DNA of 64,000 nucleotides from Sweltsa coloradensis (GCA_024449915.1 JAMZAV010000028.1:744001-808000); one strand, 5' to 3'; shown: positions 34,988 to 46,775, numbered from the stretch's first letter. The notes: generated from the letters alone by a model not told the origin. Made by a program: numbers and translations.

Positions 34988-35805
34988 CTGGAAAGAAGAA
35001 AACATTAAATTAACAACTTTTTAACATTTTATTACAAGACTACTTCTAAACACGCTTATTATAATGCTACCGGTACCGTACTTCAATTGAAATGGAGAAA
35101 TTGTAATGTAAATAGTAGAACAAGTTGAAACTACAAAACCAACATATTTTGTACCACCTCTTAATAACACCCCCGTCAACTAAAAATATAATGTTTGTAA
35201 ATAATCCCATAGAAACGCAGGACTGGCTGGGTTTTGGTTTCATTGTCAACACTATTAGGAAGCATAACTGATGATTATCTCATCTCTACCCTACACAAAC
35301 ACTGCAGTTTATGTCATTTCACTTAGGAATAGAACCAGCAGCAGTAGAACATACTTTTGCTTCAGTATAAAATCAACACTTAGTAGGGTGTTCAATAATT
35401 GTTTGGCTGGTATATAAATAGGGCAAAATGTTCCACGTATCTGTAGGTAATAAGTAGAGCCCCTTGAAATTCGTGACCGACCATAAAACCGAAATATGTG
35501 CTAACCATTTGATTTCATAAAATGAGCATGAATTGATCAAATCTAAACCAGAAAATGCCAAAATTGAATCGCCACCAAACACGGAAATAGGTGTAAATTT
35601 CGTAATAACACCGAAATTCACAATAATCATGTTTTTAACAATGTAAAGCACTAAAAATGGGAATTATTGTTAAATTACGGTGTAATTTTCAATATTTTAT
35701 GCCAGTATAGTTCAACCAAACAAAGTTTTTATAAAATTAAGTTCAGAAAAAATGAGGAATTTACTTGTAGTAAATTACACCAGTCTGAACATAAGTACAT
35801 TCAAA

Positions 35806-36544
35806 CAGGCGCGGTTCTAGCCCCAAAAACTTGGGGAGGCCCAACTAGTCCCGCCATGGCGGGGGGGGGGGGATCTGGGGCGGAACGCCCCCACAATTGA
35901 AGGTGTTGACTGTAAGGAAATCCTGGAGATTTCAATACCGGTAAAAGGGTATTTATGAGTATATTTATTTACTGGGCACAATATATAAATTCAGAGTTTT
36001 AATTTTAATTTTGATCTCGCAAACAAGAAATATGTGGCTCAAAGCTAAGAAATTCTTACAGTTTGCAAATTGGTTTAGAAAATTAAAATGTTTTTCTTTG
36101 TCGAACGGTATTAGCAACACTGTCAATAGATGAATAGAATTTACAAGGTGAACTGTAAACGCCGATTTATTGGTGAAAACTTATCGATAACTAAGTTTGG
36201 ATGTTCCATGAGCTACCCGCTAAGCTCGTATACTCGCAGGAGATTACAAGCACATCGGCTACGTCACCACCGATAAGAAATTCACACCAGCACCTCCAGG
36301 TCTGGATATAGTTTGAGACTTTTGGCAGTCAAAGGGAGGTATTATATAGCGGGATCTCGTGTAACACATTGATGATTTGATAAAATATAATTTTTAAGTT
36401 GACAGATAAACAATGAGACGTTCAACGCTTTCCATAGGGCCTATTAGACGTATTTAAAAGAATAAATATTAATTTGGAATTAATTATCAGAGAAATCAAG
36501 GGCGGCCCAAGGCCTAATCAGAACGCCCAGTAAAACCGCGCCTG
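35806..36544. mobile_element. hAT-like MITE, 739 bp, perfect 8-bp target duplication
   Basis: The ends are CAGGCGCGGTT and its complement. The flanking 8-mers CATTCAAA (35798-35805 and 36545-36552) are identical. It contains a poly-G run and a GGGGCGGAACGCCCC hairpin near its left end. No transposase. Confidence 0.9.
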
Positions 36545-36939
36545 CATTCAAACTTGTTTGTTTTGTGGCTAGAATGATATGCGAGGCGTGAACGAATATT
36601 ACTCGCATATAAATTGGTAAATATAGATAAAACCGCTGAAATACAGCTTTAATCCAATAACACCGAAATTTTAAATTTTAAAAACGAAATTCACTACAAA
36701 ATAAAACCACTTTCAAGGACCTCTAGTAATAAGTTATAAGGTAGTGGGCAAAGAAATCTAGTATTGGGCAGAAGCATGGGATATATATATATTTGAAGGG
36801 GAGGCCACATAGATAGAAAAAGTGTAACGTAGGGCAGCAAGAAGGGTGAAGGGGAGAGTTAGGGGGGGGGGTGTTAAAAGGGGTAAAGACAGTGTGTTAC
36901 TGCCATCTTGGGGGAGTTGGGTTGGATTTGATTGATTGT

Positions 36940-37089
36940 CGTTTCTGAGATGATGAGTGGTAATGGACGAGACTGTATGAAGGACATTAATACAAAAAAC
37001 ATGACTTATGCAGGATTTGAACCCATATCATTAAAGTGACATAGCCTTCGAACCAGCACCCTAATTGTGTGTGCCATCGCGGACGGCCA
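36940..37089 (-). mobile_element. tRNA-derived SINE
   Basis: On the minus strand: GGCCGTCCGCGATGGCACAC, then a degenerate B box (GGGTTCAAATCCTGCATAAG). It belongs to the same family as 22567-22701 and is more diverged. Confidence 0.6.
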
Positions 37090-39328
37090 AGTTAGGTTGG
37101 AATCATTGGAGGGAGGAGGGTGGACAGATTACGTAGTAATATGTAGATCAGTAAGGTAGAACAGGGGGTAGAGGAGCAACTTCATACAGCAGGTTTCTGT
37201 TAAGAATGACACGGCCGAGGGATTGCAGCACTGTCACCCTTGCACTGTGACCACTGGTTAGGAAAATAATAATACATGGCAGCTCTGTAGAACTCTGAAG
37301 GATATTCAACATAAAAACTGCTTCCAGAAATAAATCAAGTTATTTAAAGCAAAGATTTTGATTATATCTGCAAGATTTTAAGAGTCATACAAAAAGTGCA
37401 ACAAGGTAAATGCTTGATCACAAAAAACAATAAAATTTTAGCCAAATTTACTACTGATTCCTTATTACTTTTATTCTGTTCCATTAACCATTGATTTCCT
37501 CACTGACGAGGACCAGATAGGTAGGCCTACTGTACACTATACTGACAAGTTGACTAGGCAATAGTTAAGCTCAGAGTAAGTAACTAAGAGAAGTTGTCCA
37601 GAGTTATTTTACATGCATGGTGCAACAGAAAATTGACAAGAAAAGCATTGACTGCCGAGTTTGGACTACATATCTGCACAGACACGAGTGAAGTGATGGT
37701 GGACGCCCGATTGCCTTAAGTGCAGGGGTTTATTCTATGGAACACTTTTCGACCACGGTACATTTTCATAATAACTGCTTTTTTAAGTTCCTCTCATCAA
37801 ACGTGCCATAATAGAGACAATTGGTAGTACTTTGCCAAGCTTATAGGGATCGTTCACCTCTTATGTAAAGGTGTACCCAGACATCTATTTACCTAAGTAG
37901 ACTCCATTTTCATTTTGGTAAAGAAGAAGGCAGTCGACAGGGCAAGATTCTACTGAGAGGATAAGAACTGACAAGAGGAAGGGAGTAAAAATATCTTAGT
38001 AGCATCATCTCAGTGGAAAGAAAACTCCTTGTAGGTATATTTCAATCATTTTGAGGAGGAGGGAGGAAAGAAAAATTCTAGCAGTAGAAATTAAGTTTTT
38101 AAGGAGTGTAGTAGTTGAGACTGTTGGCCGAGCTCAAGAAAACCAGCTTTTTACGCAGAACGCAGATTTAGTCTGGATCACTAGGAAGCTATATCATTTG
38201 TCCTATCGGGTTATGGTTTGCACTAAAATGTTAAGAAAGAATGTAAGAATTGCGTTGTACAAAGCGCATTTTTCAATAATTGCTCACTTTTGTTAGTAAC
38301 TGACCGTAAATATGCCACCAAACATGTAATTTGTGGTAATTTCACAAGCTTGCATAGGGGAAAAATATTTAAAATTTTAGAATGTGCCTAACATCGTCCC
38401 AAAAATTCAAATTTCTTGGGTGAAAATTTTAGGTCGAAAAGTGGTCCAGATTGTATGTGAAATTAGCTGGATTTGCCAATCAAGTGAATTTTTAAATGGA
38501 CATTAAACATAGTAAAAACAATTGGCCCGAGGTAGAACAACCGTCTTATGACACGATAGGGGCACAGATCAAACGCAGATAAAAGGAAAAACTGCGAGTT
38601 GAGAGTTTAACTTAACTTTATACCTAATAAGCTACAAATAGAAATGCTGAGGTAGTTAGCCCACATGAAGAGGATGCCAAAGATACAGTTAGAACAGGAT
38701 GCAGGGGACAAGCAGAGAAAACAAGGAAGACTCAAGACTGAGGCGTGAAGAGGAAATACAGATGGATGTGGAAGACAAACTACAGCTTGGGAAAAGTTAA
38801 TAGGAAAAGTGGTGGGAAGAAAATAAAACATGGTAAGAACTGGTAGAAAGACCAGAGGTAGAAGCAAGTGGATAAGAAAGTTGAAAAACGTGACACGGGT
38901 GAAGTGCCCGGAATGGTTAGCAGACTTCAATAGACCCCTGGGCCTAAGAGTTTGGGGGAACCTTCCACCCCCTACCCGTCTTCTATGTTGGAAACAAGTT
39001 CCGATATTAGCATTATTGTATTTTCTAAAAAATATAATTGTTTTGCGGTACAAATTGATAGAAAAATGTGGTGAACTTGAAAATTTCCTTTTTTTATCTT
39101 TGACAATTTTAAGGGAAAACGCCACGGTGGCACATTAATCTCGCCGAAACATAACCATTAACGTTGAATGTTCGGCTAGGTATAGTTGAAGTTTACATTC
39201 ATTTTAAAGCAATATTTGCAGTATATCCAATCAGAAGATCAGAATTCTATGCAATGTGAAATTGTCTATGGCTGTGGTTGTGTCAAATAAATTATAATAT
39301 AAGGTGTATAAGAATCTTCCACAATGGC
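37090..39328. other. No gene identified
   Basis: Only short frames. A 172-codon minus frame at 38607-39125 covers purine-rich repeat-like DNA (plus strand) and has no family resemblance. I regard it as chance. Confidence 0.5.
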
Positions 39329-39336
39329 TCTGCACT

Positions 39337-39913
39337 TAGGGTTACCATACGTCCGGTTAAAGCCGGACATGTCCTCTTTTTTTATGTCTGTCCGGGCGGT
39401 TTTTTTCAAAATAATGCAAAATGTCCGGTTATTTCACCCATATCCATGCAGAGGCGCATGCGCACCCTTCCGCCCCCTCACTGACCACTAACCGTAAATC
39501 GCCGAATACGAGCAGCCGATCATGTCCGAGCGTGTCACACAACACGCCAGGCCAGGCTGTGCAGCAAGCAGTGTACCATCACATGATTTAGTTACCATCT
39601 CCGTACGTTTCGTGCCTTGTGTCCACGTTGTACGGCGTACGTAAGGAAGTGTTTGTAGGCCTAGGCCACTTGTCTTAGTTTTGTCATAAAATGTAGTGTT
39701 CATTTAAAAAATAACCCCACAATTTAAAAGGCGTCGGCACCACTGTCCTTCCTTGACCCTTGTTCAGATCGCTCTAAACGCTATCCTGACGGTAAAAATG
39801 TCCAAAAAAATTTCGCCTCCGGCGGCTGGGGCTCCGCCCCAGACCCCTTGTAGTCCGCGAATGTCTGTGAACGAAATGTCCTCTTTTTTGCTGAGACACT
39901 TATGGTAACCCTA
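39337..39913. mobile_element. hAT-like MITE, 577 bp, TAGGGTTACCATA ends
   Basis: The termini TAGGGTTACCATA and its complement are flanked by TCTGCACT (39329-39336) and TCTGAACT (39914-39921), an 8-bp duplication with one mismatch. Subterminal TCCGG/CCGGA words and a GTCCTCTTTTTT block occur at both ends in opposite orientation. The interior has the GGCGGCTGGGGCTCCGCCCC module. Confidence 0.85.
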
Positions 39914-40296
39914 TCTGAACTAGGCTTCATCCACTCCTTGCTTAGCATGAATGAAAGTGTACCTTTCAAGTCTAGGATAACTAGCTCGAGTGCTAGATTA
40001 TATGCCTTGAAAATCTCAATGGAGAACTAAAGTCAGTGGTACACCATGAGTTTTTAGACTACAGACAACAATGGTTTTGAAAGTTACTTATGTTACCAAT
40101 AAGAAATCAGTTACGTGGCACTTCATTCACTGCAATATTATGATTCCTAGTTTAAAAAAATGCAGTACATAATAATGTACACCAACTTAACCAGATGCAA
40201 GCTTCCATTTCGTCAAGTTTTTTTTTTATACAATATTAATGCAATGATAGATAGGAGGACAGGATAAAAGGGCAAAGAAAGTTGACCACCTTTGTC

Positions 40297-41143
40297 TAGG
40301 GTTACCAACTTGGGTCAACTAGAATTCCGGACAAAGCTCCAATTTTAGTGGGCACACAAGGGGTCTGGGGCGAAGCCCCAGCCGCCGGAGGCGAAATTTT
40401 TTTGGACCCTTTTAACCTTCAAAACAGCCGGATACGTAATTTAAAGATTCAATGACTTGGATATATCGTTGGATTGGAATCTGGGATCAACTTATACATT
40501 ACTAGCATTTTGTTTAATTTATTATGTAAAAACATTTCGGAAAGATGAAATATGGTTAAAAGTTATAAAAAATGAAATCCAGTTTAACGTTATCCAATTT
40601 GTATGTTATTAGGTATTATTATATTTTGTTGAACAATAACTATTTTCTAAAATTAATGATGATTTATATAATTACCGTGGTCCGTAGGTATTTACTAGTT
40701 TCCATCTAGTGCCATTGTTATTTGAATGTTAATGCCAGCTTTACTTTTTGCAGCTTTTACTTTTTGAAAGAATACTTTTTTCACTTCTCGCAGCTTGCGG
40801 AAGTTCTTTGTTTTTGGACACATGTTCAAAAAACTCCATACACGAAAAGTTAAGGGTAGTGGGACAGGGTAGTCACGAGCACGACTAGCTAGGAGTAGGA
40901 CTACGGAAAGGCGGCTACATGAAAGAAACTAACTTTTATTCCAAATTACCAAACCAACTGATGTACCAACTTTAGAGAGAAAAAACACTAATTCACTGCA
41001 ATACTCTAAAATTCAATAAAAGGTAGTACAAATATGACTTTTTCACAAATTCCGGACAAAGTGCCGTCCGGAATGAGGCAATTCCTCTTTCCGGACAATG
41101 GCATCAAAATGAGGACTGTCCGGAGAAATTCCGGGCAACCCTA
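40297..41143. mobile_element. hAT-like MITE, 847 bp, perfect 8-bp target duplication
   Basis: The left end is TAGGGTTACCAACTTGGG and the right end, read inward, TAGGGTTGCCCGGAATTTC. The flanking CCTTTGTC (40289-40296 and 41144-41151) is identical. It carries GGGGTCTGGGGCGAAGCCCC followed by AGCCGCCGGAGGCGAAATTT near its left end. It is related in termini to the neighbour at 39337, 380 bases away. Confidence 0.9.
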
Positions 41144-41431
41144 CCTTTGTCGGGAATTTAAGGCTTGCACAGCTCCAAAATCAAAGTAGAAGTTTTATAG
41201 TACCGTTATACGTGTAGCGCACAATCAAAGTCATTGCAATTAACTCCAAAGGAGTGGAACAACACTTGATTGTCTATAGTCATTTTGTTAAAATTATAAG
41301 CTAATAATTATTATGTACAAGCTACAAAAAATCCCGAGTCTTTGGATTGAAAACAATTTTAGTCAAATACGACTTTATAACAGTTCAGAGTATATTCGAA
41401 CCCCCAGCCTAATTTAGGAAGTTAACCCTTA

Positions 41432-41971
41432 CAGGGTGTCCACAGCACTGAGGATGTAAAAATAGTGGTAATAGTGGCCTCAAATGGGTAAAATAGTGGC
41501 CCATTTGCTGAAAAATAGTGGTCAAATAGTGGCAATGCGTTAAAATTTGAAGGAAAGTAGAGTGCACAATTAGCGAGAAGTTGCGATATTTGGGTATTAA
41601 TTGAAAGAAGTAGGCCCTGGTAGTACGTCAATATATTTTATATTTTAGACTATCGACAATTTGTTTGAATTTAGCCGATTTTGTCAAAACCGTGCTTTTT
41701 TGTCGGCATGAATGTCAGAAAATATTTCGTGAGAGCTGGCCATTGTGTTAACAATCGCTTTGCTGAACGATCTATGGTAAGCCACCTTGAGCTGACATGT
41801 TTAACAAATCTCAGTGAAAATTTCATGATATTCAATATAATTATACAACAAATTGTAAAAATAGTGGTCATATATTGGCTTTTTCACAATTTTATCAAAA
41901 ATGCGGGCATTTAGTGGCCTGGCTGAAAATAGTGGCAAAATAGTGGAAAATAGTGGCCTGTGGACACCCTG
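41432..41971. mobile_element. 540-bp MITE with CAGGGTGTCCACAG ends and AATAGTGG iterons
   Basis: The inverted ends are CAGGGTGTCCACAG. Both borders carry CCCTTA (41426-41431 and 41972-41977), which may be a 6-bp target duplication. The word AATAGTGG is repeated about five times near each end, always on the plus strand, so the subterminal repeats are direct while the tips are inverted. Confidence 0.8.
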
Positions 41972-42101
41972 CCCTTAACACTGCATAGGCAGCAGGAATA
42001 AACAGTCTCAAATTACATTCTTATCAGATTTATGCTTGCAATTTAGTAAATATGGTTGTGATTTTAAAATGACAAAGATTCACTTAAACTTTTCAACTCA
42101 C

Positions 42102-42235
42102 CAGAACAAAAGTGATTGGCTGGAATGCTGCTGCGGAGTGGAGGTAAGCTGGAGTACAAATGGACGTCAGTCGTGCGGAGGACGAGGACGCTGAGCCAAA
42201 TCTTCAGGAGCGGTGCTTCATCCAAGCGCTTCCAC
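42102..42235 (-). other. Exon-like module, copy 2 of a tandem duplication
   Basis: A 134-base unit bounded by an acceptor (TGTTTTAG) and a donor (GTGAGT) on the minus strand. In one frame it reads WKRLDEAPLLKIWLSVLVLR...ANHFCSG. In the phase expected from the exon at 45164 it would stop after five codons. It is about 70% alike to 42580-42702, which lies 467 bases upstream on this strand. It is either an alternative 3' exon or a non-coding exon. Confidence 0.4.
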
Positions 42236-42579
42236 CTAAAACAATGCAGAGATGACATAATGAATTAGTTTTGTTCTCTTCTAAATTCAGATTATTATGT
42301 TTTGCCAAAATATAAATTTGCTTGTAACAGTTTCTGGCCCTAGACAATAAGATTTTCAAAAGCCAGTCTTCATACACTGAGTGAAAACTTGCTTCTAAAA
42401 TACTACAATGCATTAATATTATTTGAAACTATTATAAATAAAGTTAAAAGTTACTTAGGCCTATTTTAATTACTTTATCAAAGTTAATTTGAATACTTGA
42501 TGACAATAATTATTAATTAACAAATATGACAGCGACTTTAAAATTACATACAGAGATGCACTTAAACTTCTCAACTTAC

Positions 42580-42702
42580 CACAATAAAAGTGGTTGGTTG
42601 GAACGCTGCTGCGAAGTCGGACTTCAGTCGTGCGGAGAACGGGGAAAGCAAATGATGCGGAGCCAAGTCTTCAGGAGAGGTGCTTCATCCAAAAGTTCCC
42701 AC
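42580..42702 (-). other. Exon-like module, copy 1 of a tandem duplication
   Basis: Bounded by an acceptor (TGTTTTAG) and a donor (GTAAGT) on the minus strand. One frame gives WELLDEAPLLKTWL before a stop. The duplicated segment extends beyond the exon-like part (shared CACTTAAACTT and AATGCAGAGA-GACATAATGAAT words on either side), so intron sequence was duplicated with it. Confidence 0.4.
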
Positions 42703-43230
42703 CTAAAACAATGCAGAGAGGACATAATGAATTAGAAACTGTCATAATTTTTCTCCTCAATTCTGATTATTATGTTTTGCTAGAATGTCTATGGTTTCTG
42801 ACCAATAACTCTTAGGTTTTTAAAGTTATATATTAAAAAAATGATTGGAAACATGATTTGAAAAAATTAATATCAAAATTTAAGTTACTTTTCTTTGAGT
42901 TAGATCAAAGTTAATTTGATAACTTGTCAATCATAATGCACACAACAATCAATCAAGAGGCAACACGGACGTCAAATATTTCCGTTTGTTATTTAAACAA
43001 AATAATTCAATTTAAAATTTTCTGTGCCACCGAACAGTAGGCCCACAGCTAGCATAACATGCCAACTACCTCTTATTCTCCCAAGTACTATTTAATCGAG
43101 TTAAAAAAACATGTTTACTATTACTATATTGTTTTAGAAGCAAATAGGTCAAATTCATGTTATATAAAGATTTGTCAAACAAAAATAATAAATCTTCAAA
43201 AATAGTCTACATGCTGTTTTGTCATACTTA

Positions 43231-44227
43231 GGGAAGGAACTTTTTAAATGAACGAGTTCTATTTCCCGGAACTTCATCCCTTTTAGTGTTAATAAACTTA
43301 GAAGTAGAGATGCGAATTTTCTTTAAAACAGCGGCCCGAGCCCGAGGCCCGACCCGAAACTGCCCGGCCCGAGCCCGGCCCGACTGGTTAATATAATACG
43401 TCGGCCCGGCCCGAACCCGGCCCGAAAGGTGATGATCCTGGCCCGGCCCGAAAGTCAGAACGGCCCGAAAATCGGCCCGAAAACCCGGCCCGGCGCGAAA
43501 GTCAGCCCAGAAGACCCGTTTTTCGAAGATTATAAAAATCATGAGGATTTTTAGGCTCGGCAGAAGCTCTGCCGACGTCATTTTAGACAACAGATTGTCT
43601 ATTATGATGGTTTTTCTTAAGTTTAGCTAGTATACCGTTGAAACTGGCCCAAAAGCCCGAAGCGGCCCGAGAGCCTGAACTGGCCAGAACCGGCCCAAAA
43701 TCTCGATGTTACGGGCCCGGCCCGGCCCGAAGCCCGAAAATAAATAAGAAAAGCGGCCCGGCCCGGCCTTTCAGGCCGTTTGGGCCAAAATTCCCATCTC
43801 TACTTAGAAGTGATTTAAGTTAATATTTTGAGGAAACTTTTGCAGAAAGTTCATTAAAACGTTTCAGATACTATCAAGTAGTCTATTTTGCACTAAGCAT
43901 CACTTTTCAGTATTCGTTAGCAAATAACATTGCCGTTATTTATAATTTCATGTAATATGTATCATCATGATTCATTACCCTACTGCTTGTCATGCTCTTC
44001 GACAGCCATATGCTTGCAGGTTGCATGTCAGTGACTCTGCAGTTGCATTAAACATAATACACATAACAACCTAAAAAATAAAAGGGAGCTTTTTAACGGA
44101 ACTTTGGTTCCCTTTTATGAGGAACTTGAACTTTTTAGAGGTAAGAGTGTAAAAATGAACTTGAACTTTATAAAAGTTCCATTTTAAATCGATGAACTGA
44201 ATCTTTTAAAAGTAAAGGAACTTCCCC
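43231..44227. mobile_element. GGAACTT-rich repeat element, split by a hAT-like insertion
   Basis: The left part begins GGGAAGGAACTTTTTAAATG and the right part ends AAAAGTAAAGGAACTTCCCC, a rough inverted pair. The interior is rich in GAACTT/AAGTTC words. A hAT-like element (43305-43802) sits inside it. A related GAACTT-rich stretch occurs at 62460-63006. The borders are approximate. Confidence 0.45.
43305..43802. mobile_element. hAT-like MITE, 498 bp, packed with GGCCCG repeats
   Basis: The ends TAGAGATGCGAATTTT and (inverted) TAGAGATGGGAATTTT are flanked by identical CTTAGAAG (43297-43304 and 43803-43810). The interior is a run of GGCCCGA/CGGCCCGG units on both sides of a short AT-rich centre. 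It is strongly GC-rich in an AT-rich neighbourhood. The Arg/Ala/Pro-rich frames over it are translation artefacts. Confidence 0.9.
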
Positions 44228-44230
44228 AAG

Positions 44231-45078
44231 CAGGCGCGGACTGGGTCGAAAAGGCCCGGGATGCTGGCATGTAGTAGGGCCCGTATGAGGTCGCGTAGCA
44301 AAGCAGGGGTCTGGGACGAAGCCCCAGCCCCCGGAGGCAATTTCACCGAAGGCGAAAATTTTTTGAGTGGTTCGTTATATTTTATGGCCTAAAACGCTAT
44401 TTCAGGACGCGATTAACAGGCGCCAACTAAGTAACACTACCCGAGCTCGCAATTCAAATCTCGCGAAAATTATATTTGAGGAAGCCTTACAACCAATAAT
44501 GTAACTCACAAGTGCCAAATTGACACTCGCAAAATGCGAGCTTGGGGGATGAGTGTATACTGGACATTTTGATTGAATCATGCATAATTTTCAATAATAA
44601 TGTGTAAACGTAAGCTGTAACCTGTAATGAGACGATTCACGGTACTACTTCTACATCCCCCCGCCGGCGCCGGCAGCCCCCCCCCCCCCAACGCCATCCC
44701 CTTGCTAGTTGGAACTGGCAAACCAAAACCAAAATACTTGCAATCACATCGAAATTTCTTCTCGTAGCACGGCGGCGAGAAAGTCAATTAGCTACACATG
44801 ATAGTCACTAGTAACTAGTGACTAGGAACTGTTCCTACTGAAAACTGAAAAGTGAGAACACTGAACTACCATTCTCGTTTGAAGAGCTGCCTAAGGCACC
44901 CCATGAGTTATCGTTAATATTATTAAAGTATTTTGTTCGGCAACTCTTTTTCGCAGTAAACAAATTTACAATCATATATATATTTTGTCTGAAACTGAAA
45001 GTGTAGAGTGTACAAAAGTTCCACAGGGGCCCGGAATGTAAAAAGCCCGGGGTGCGACCCCCTGCCAGTCCGCGCCTG
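44231..45078. mobile_element. hAT-like MITE, 848 bp, perfect 8-bp target duplication
   Basis: The ends CAGGCGCGGACTGG and its complement are flanked by TCCCCAAG on both sides (44223-44230 and 45079-45086). It has GGGGTCTGGGACGAAGCCCC and GGCGAAAATTTTTT near the left end, and paired AAGGCCCGGG/CCCGGG words near both ends. It lies 86 bases downstream of the candidate exon 45164-45321, inside the presumed intron. Confidence 0.9.
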
Positions 45079-45163
45079 TCCCCAAGTATGCCGTTTGTAC
45101 TAGTGCTGCTACAACATGACAACAGTAACTGTACTCTATGAACAATAGTCGGTCTTGACTTAC

Positions 45164-45321
45164 CTCAGGCTGTAGACTGCAATGAGTCATCGAATCTTCA
45201 CATTCATGTCTGAAGTCCAGTGGTCCGGGGCCCAGGCTAAATTGGAGGCATTGCATCCACAGGCGGGAAGGAGACTTCTTCTTACTCTCCCATGTTGAGA
45301 TAATACTGGAAGAGGCACAGA
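45164..45321 (-). CDS. Candidate internal exon of an unidentified gene
   Basis: A polypyrimidine tract and acceptor (TTTTTCTTTTTAG) and a consensus donor (GAG|GTAAGT) bound 158 bases with one open frame (two leading bases, then 52 codons, ending in phase 0). The frame starts CASSSIISTWESKKKSPSRL and ends LDFRHECEDSMTHCSLQPE. The cysteines, Trp and acidic cluster look like an extracellular domain piece, but I do not recognise the family. Its supposed neighbours are the exon candidate at 45655-45770 and the start region near 46776; phases do not connect cleanly to the former, so an exon may be missing. Confidence 0.5.
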
Positions 45322-45654
45322 CTAAAAAGAAAAATTAAAATCGTTAATGGAGTATTTTACAGAAAACAAGAAGTTGAATACATCATTGTGTAGGTTATAG
45401 TAAGTTGTACTACTATTAAATCTTGGAATAATAAAATAATGATATTTAATTTAAATTCATGAAATGAAATATTGGGAACCACTTATAATTTGCAAATTAC
45501 ATGCAAAAGGATTTCAGACTAAAATATGATTTGACAAATTAAATAACCACTTCGCATTCATGAGCTAAAAATTATAATATTTGTATATTAAATGACATTT
45601 AATTTAAATTCGTTAAATAAAATACTAGATTGGTCAGGAACTAGAGAAACTTAC

Positions 45655-45770
45655 CTACTTCGTGCACAAAGGCTGTTGATTGATTGTTGAGTCAGTCATT
45701 GCAGTCGCCGGAGCGAGGCCAGCCAGCATTATGAAGGTTACGAAAATAAGCCATCTGAATCTCGAGGTTG
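45655..45770 (-). CDS. Candidate exon encoding a hydrophobic, signal-like segment
   Basis: An acceptor (TTGTTTTCAG) and a donor (TAG|GTAAGT) bound 116 bases. One frame reads RFRWLIFVTFIMLAGLAPAT followed by AMTDSTINQQPLC, like a secretion signal and cleavage region, but it meets TAG just at the donor; using the alternative donor GAA|GTAGGT would avoid the stop. It could be the signal exon of the same gene as 45164-45321, or a non-coding exon. Confidence 0.35.
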
Positions 45771-45999
45771 CTGAAAACAAGAAATAATCACACATTTAGG
45801 AAAATTGTTCTACTAGGTTTTTCGACTACAGATATGAAATGGCTGATTTGGTATTTAAATATCGAACTCCCAATTAATTATAATAATAATTCAGGGCAAT
45901 TTTACTGTCAAGTACTATCATTCAGCAGGATCAATTATTGTAAGAAATGAAATGAAAAAATGAAATGGTCTTATTCTATTTATAGACTATCTTTTACTC

Positions 46000-46075
46000 T
46001 CTCGGGAGATTTAAACCCAAGTCCCCTAAATGTAGGGATGTGGCCCAACGCCCAACCGAATGTATACCACCCCTA
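46000..46075 (-). repeat. tRNA-like remnant
   Basis: On the minus strand: GTTGGGCGTTGGGCCACATC then GGACTTGGGTTTAAATCTCC, with a B-box-like core. It is degenerate. Confidence 0.35.
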
Positions 46076-46775
46076 TTAACACGAATGATTTGAAATTGTT
46101 AAACCTACTTACCCGCGGCTACCAACAAGCACAGCCACAGATAACAGATCTACAAGGCCACAACCATTCTAACGAGTCGTAGATTCTAACCTTGGGTTTG
46201 ACTTTGATTAGAAAAATAGGATGGTTCATAATCGGACGACGACGTAAAACTAAAGCGTGGACGAGCACATGGCAATCACTTTTTGAGGGGTAAAATATGC
46301 ACGGAGGACGCAAATGAATGAGGTCTATTATGCTTGAGAATACGAATTTGCTATTACACAGCTAATTATTATCTGAAATGTATCTTCTTGCATATCGGAT
46401 GACGATTTGCAAAATTTTACTAAAATATCGAAGAGGCGACATTATGCAACAATACAATTGAGGAAATCGTATTTAAATCCCGAATGGTGATCGATAGTAG
46501 GGCCTACATATAAAAGAGAGCACACAAACTGATAACTAATTATTAAACCGAATTTAAACGAAGTTTCTAGAGTGGGATTCTAAGTAATTAGGCCAAGTAA
46601 ATGGTAGGAATACGAATTTAACTACGTGCTAGCAATATTGATGAAAATGAATAAACACAAATAATACTGAATTAATTGTTGTCAATAATAATAATGCAAA
46701 ACTAAAGCAACTAATAGAAAAGTAGCCTTGTACAGCATGGAATGTTCGAGAGGCTGTTGGATAGTAGGGCCTTAC

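Noticed and set aside
38607..39125. 172-codon minus-strand frame
   Set aside because: It reads through purine-rich repeat DNA with Leu/Ser/Phe bias and has no recognisable domain.
43228..43590. 120-codon Arg/Ala/Gly-rich frame
   Set aside because: It is translation of GGCCCG repeats in a hAT-like MITE.
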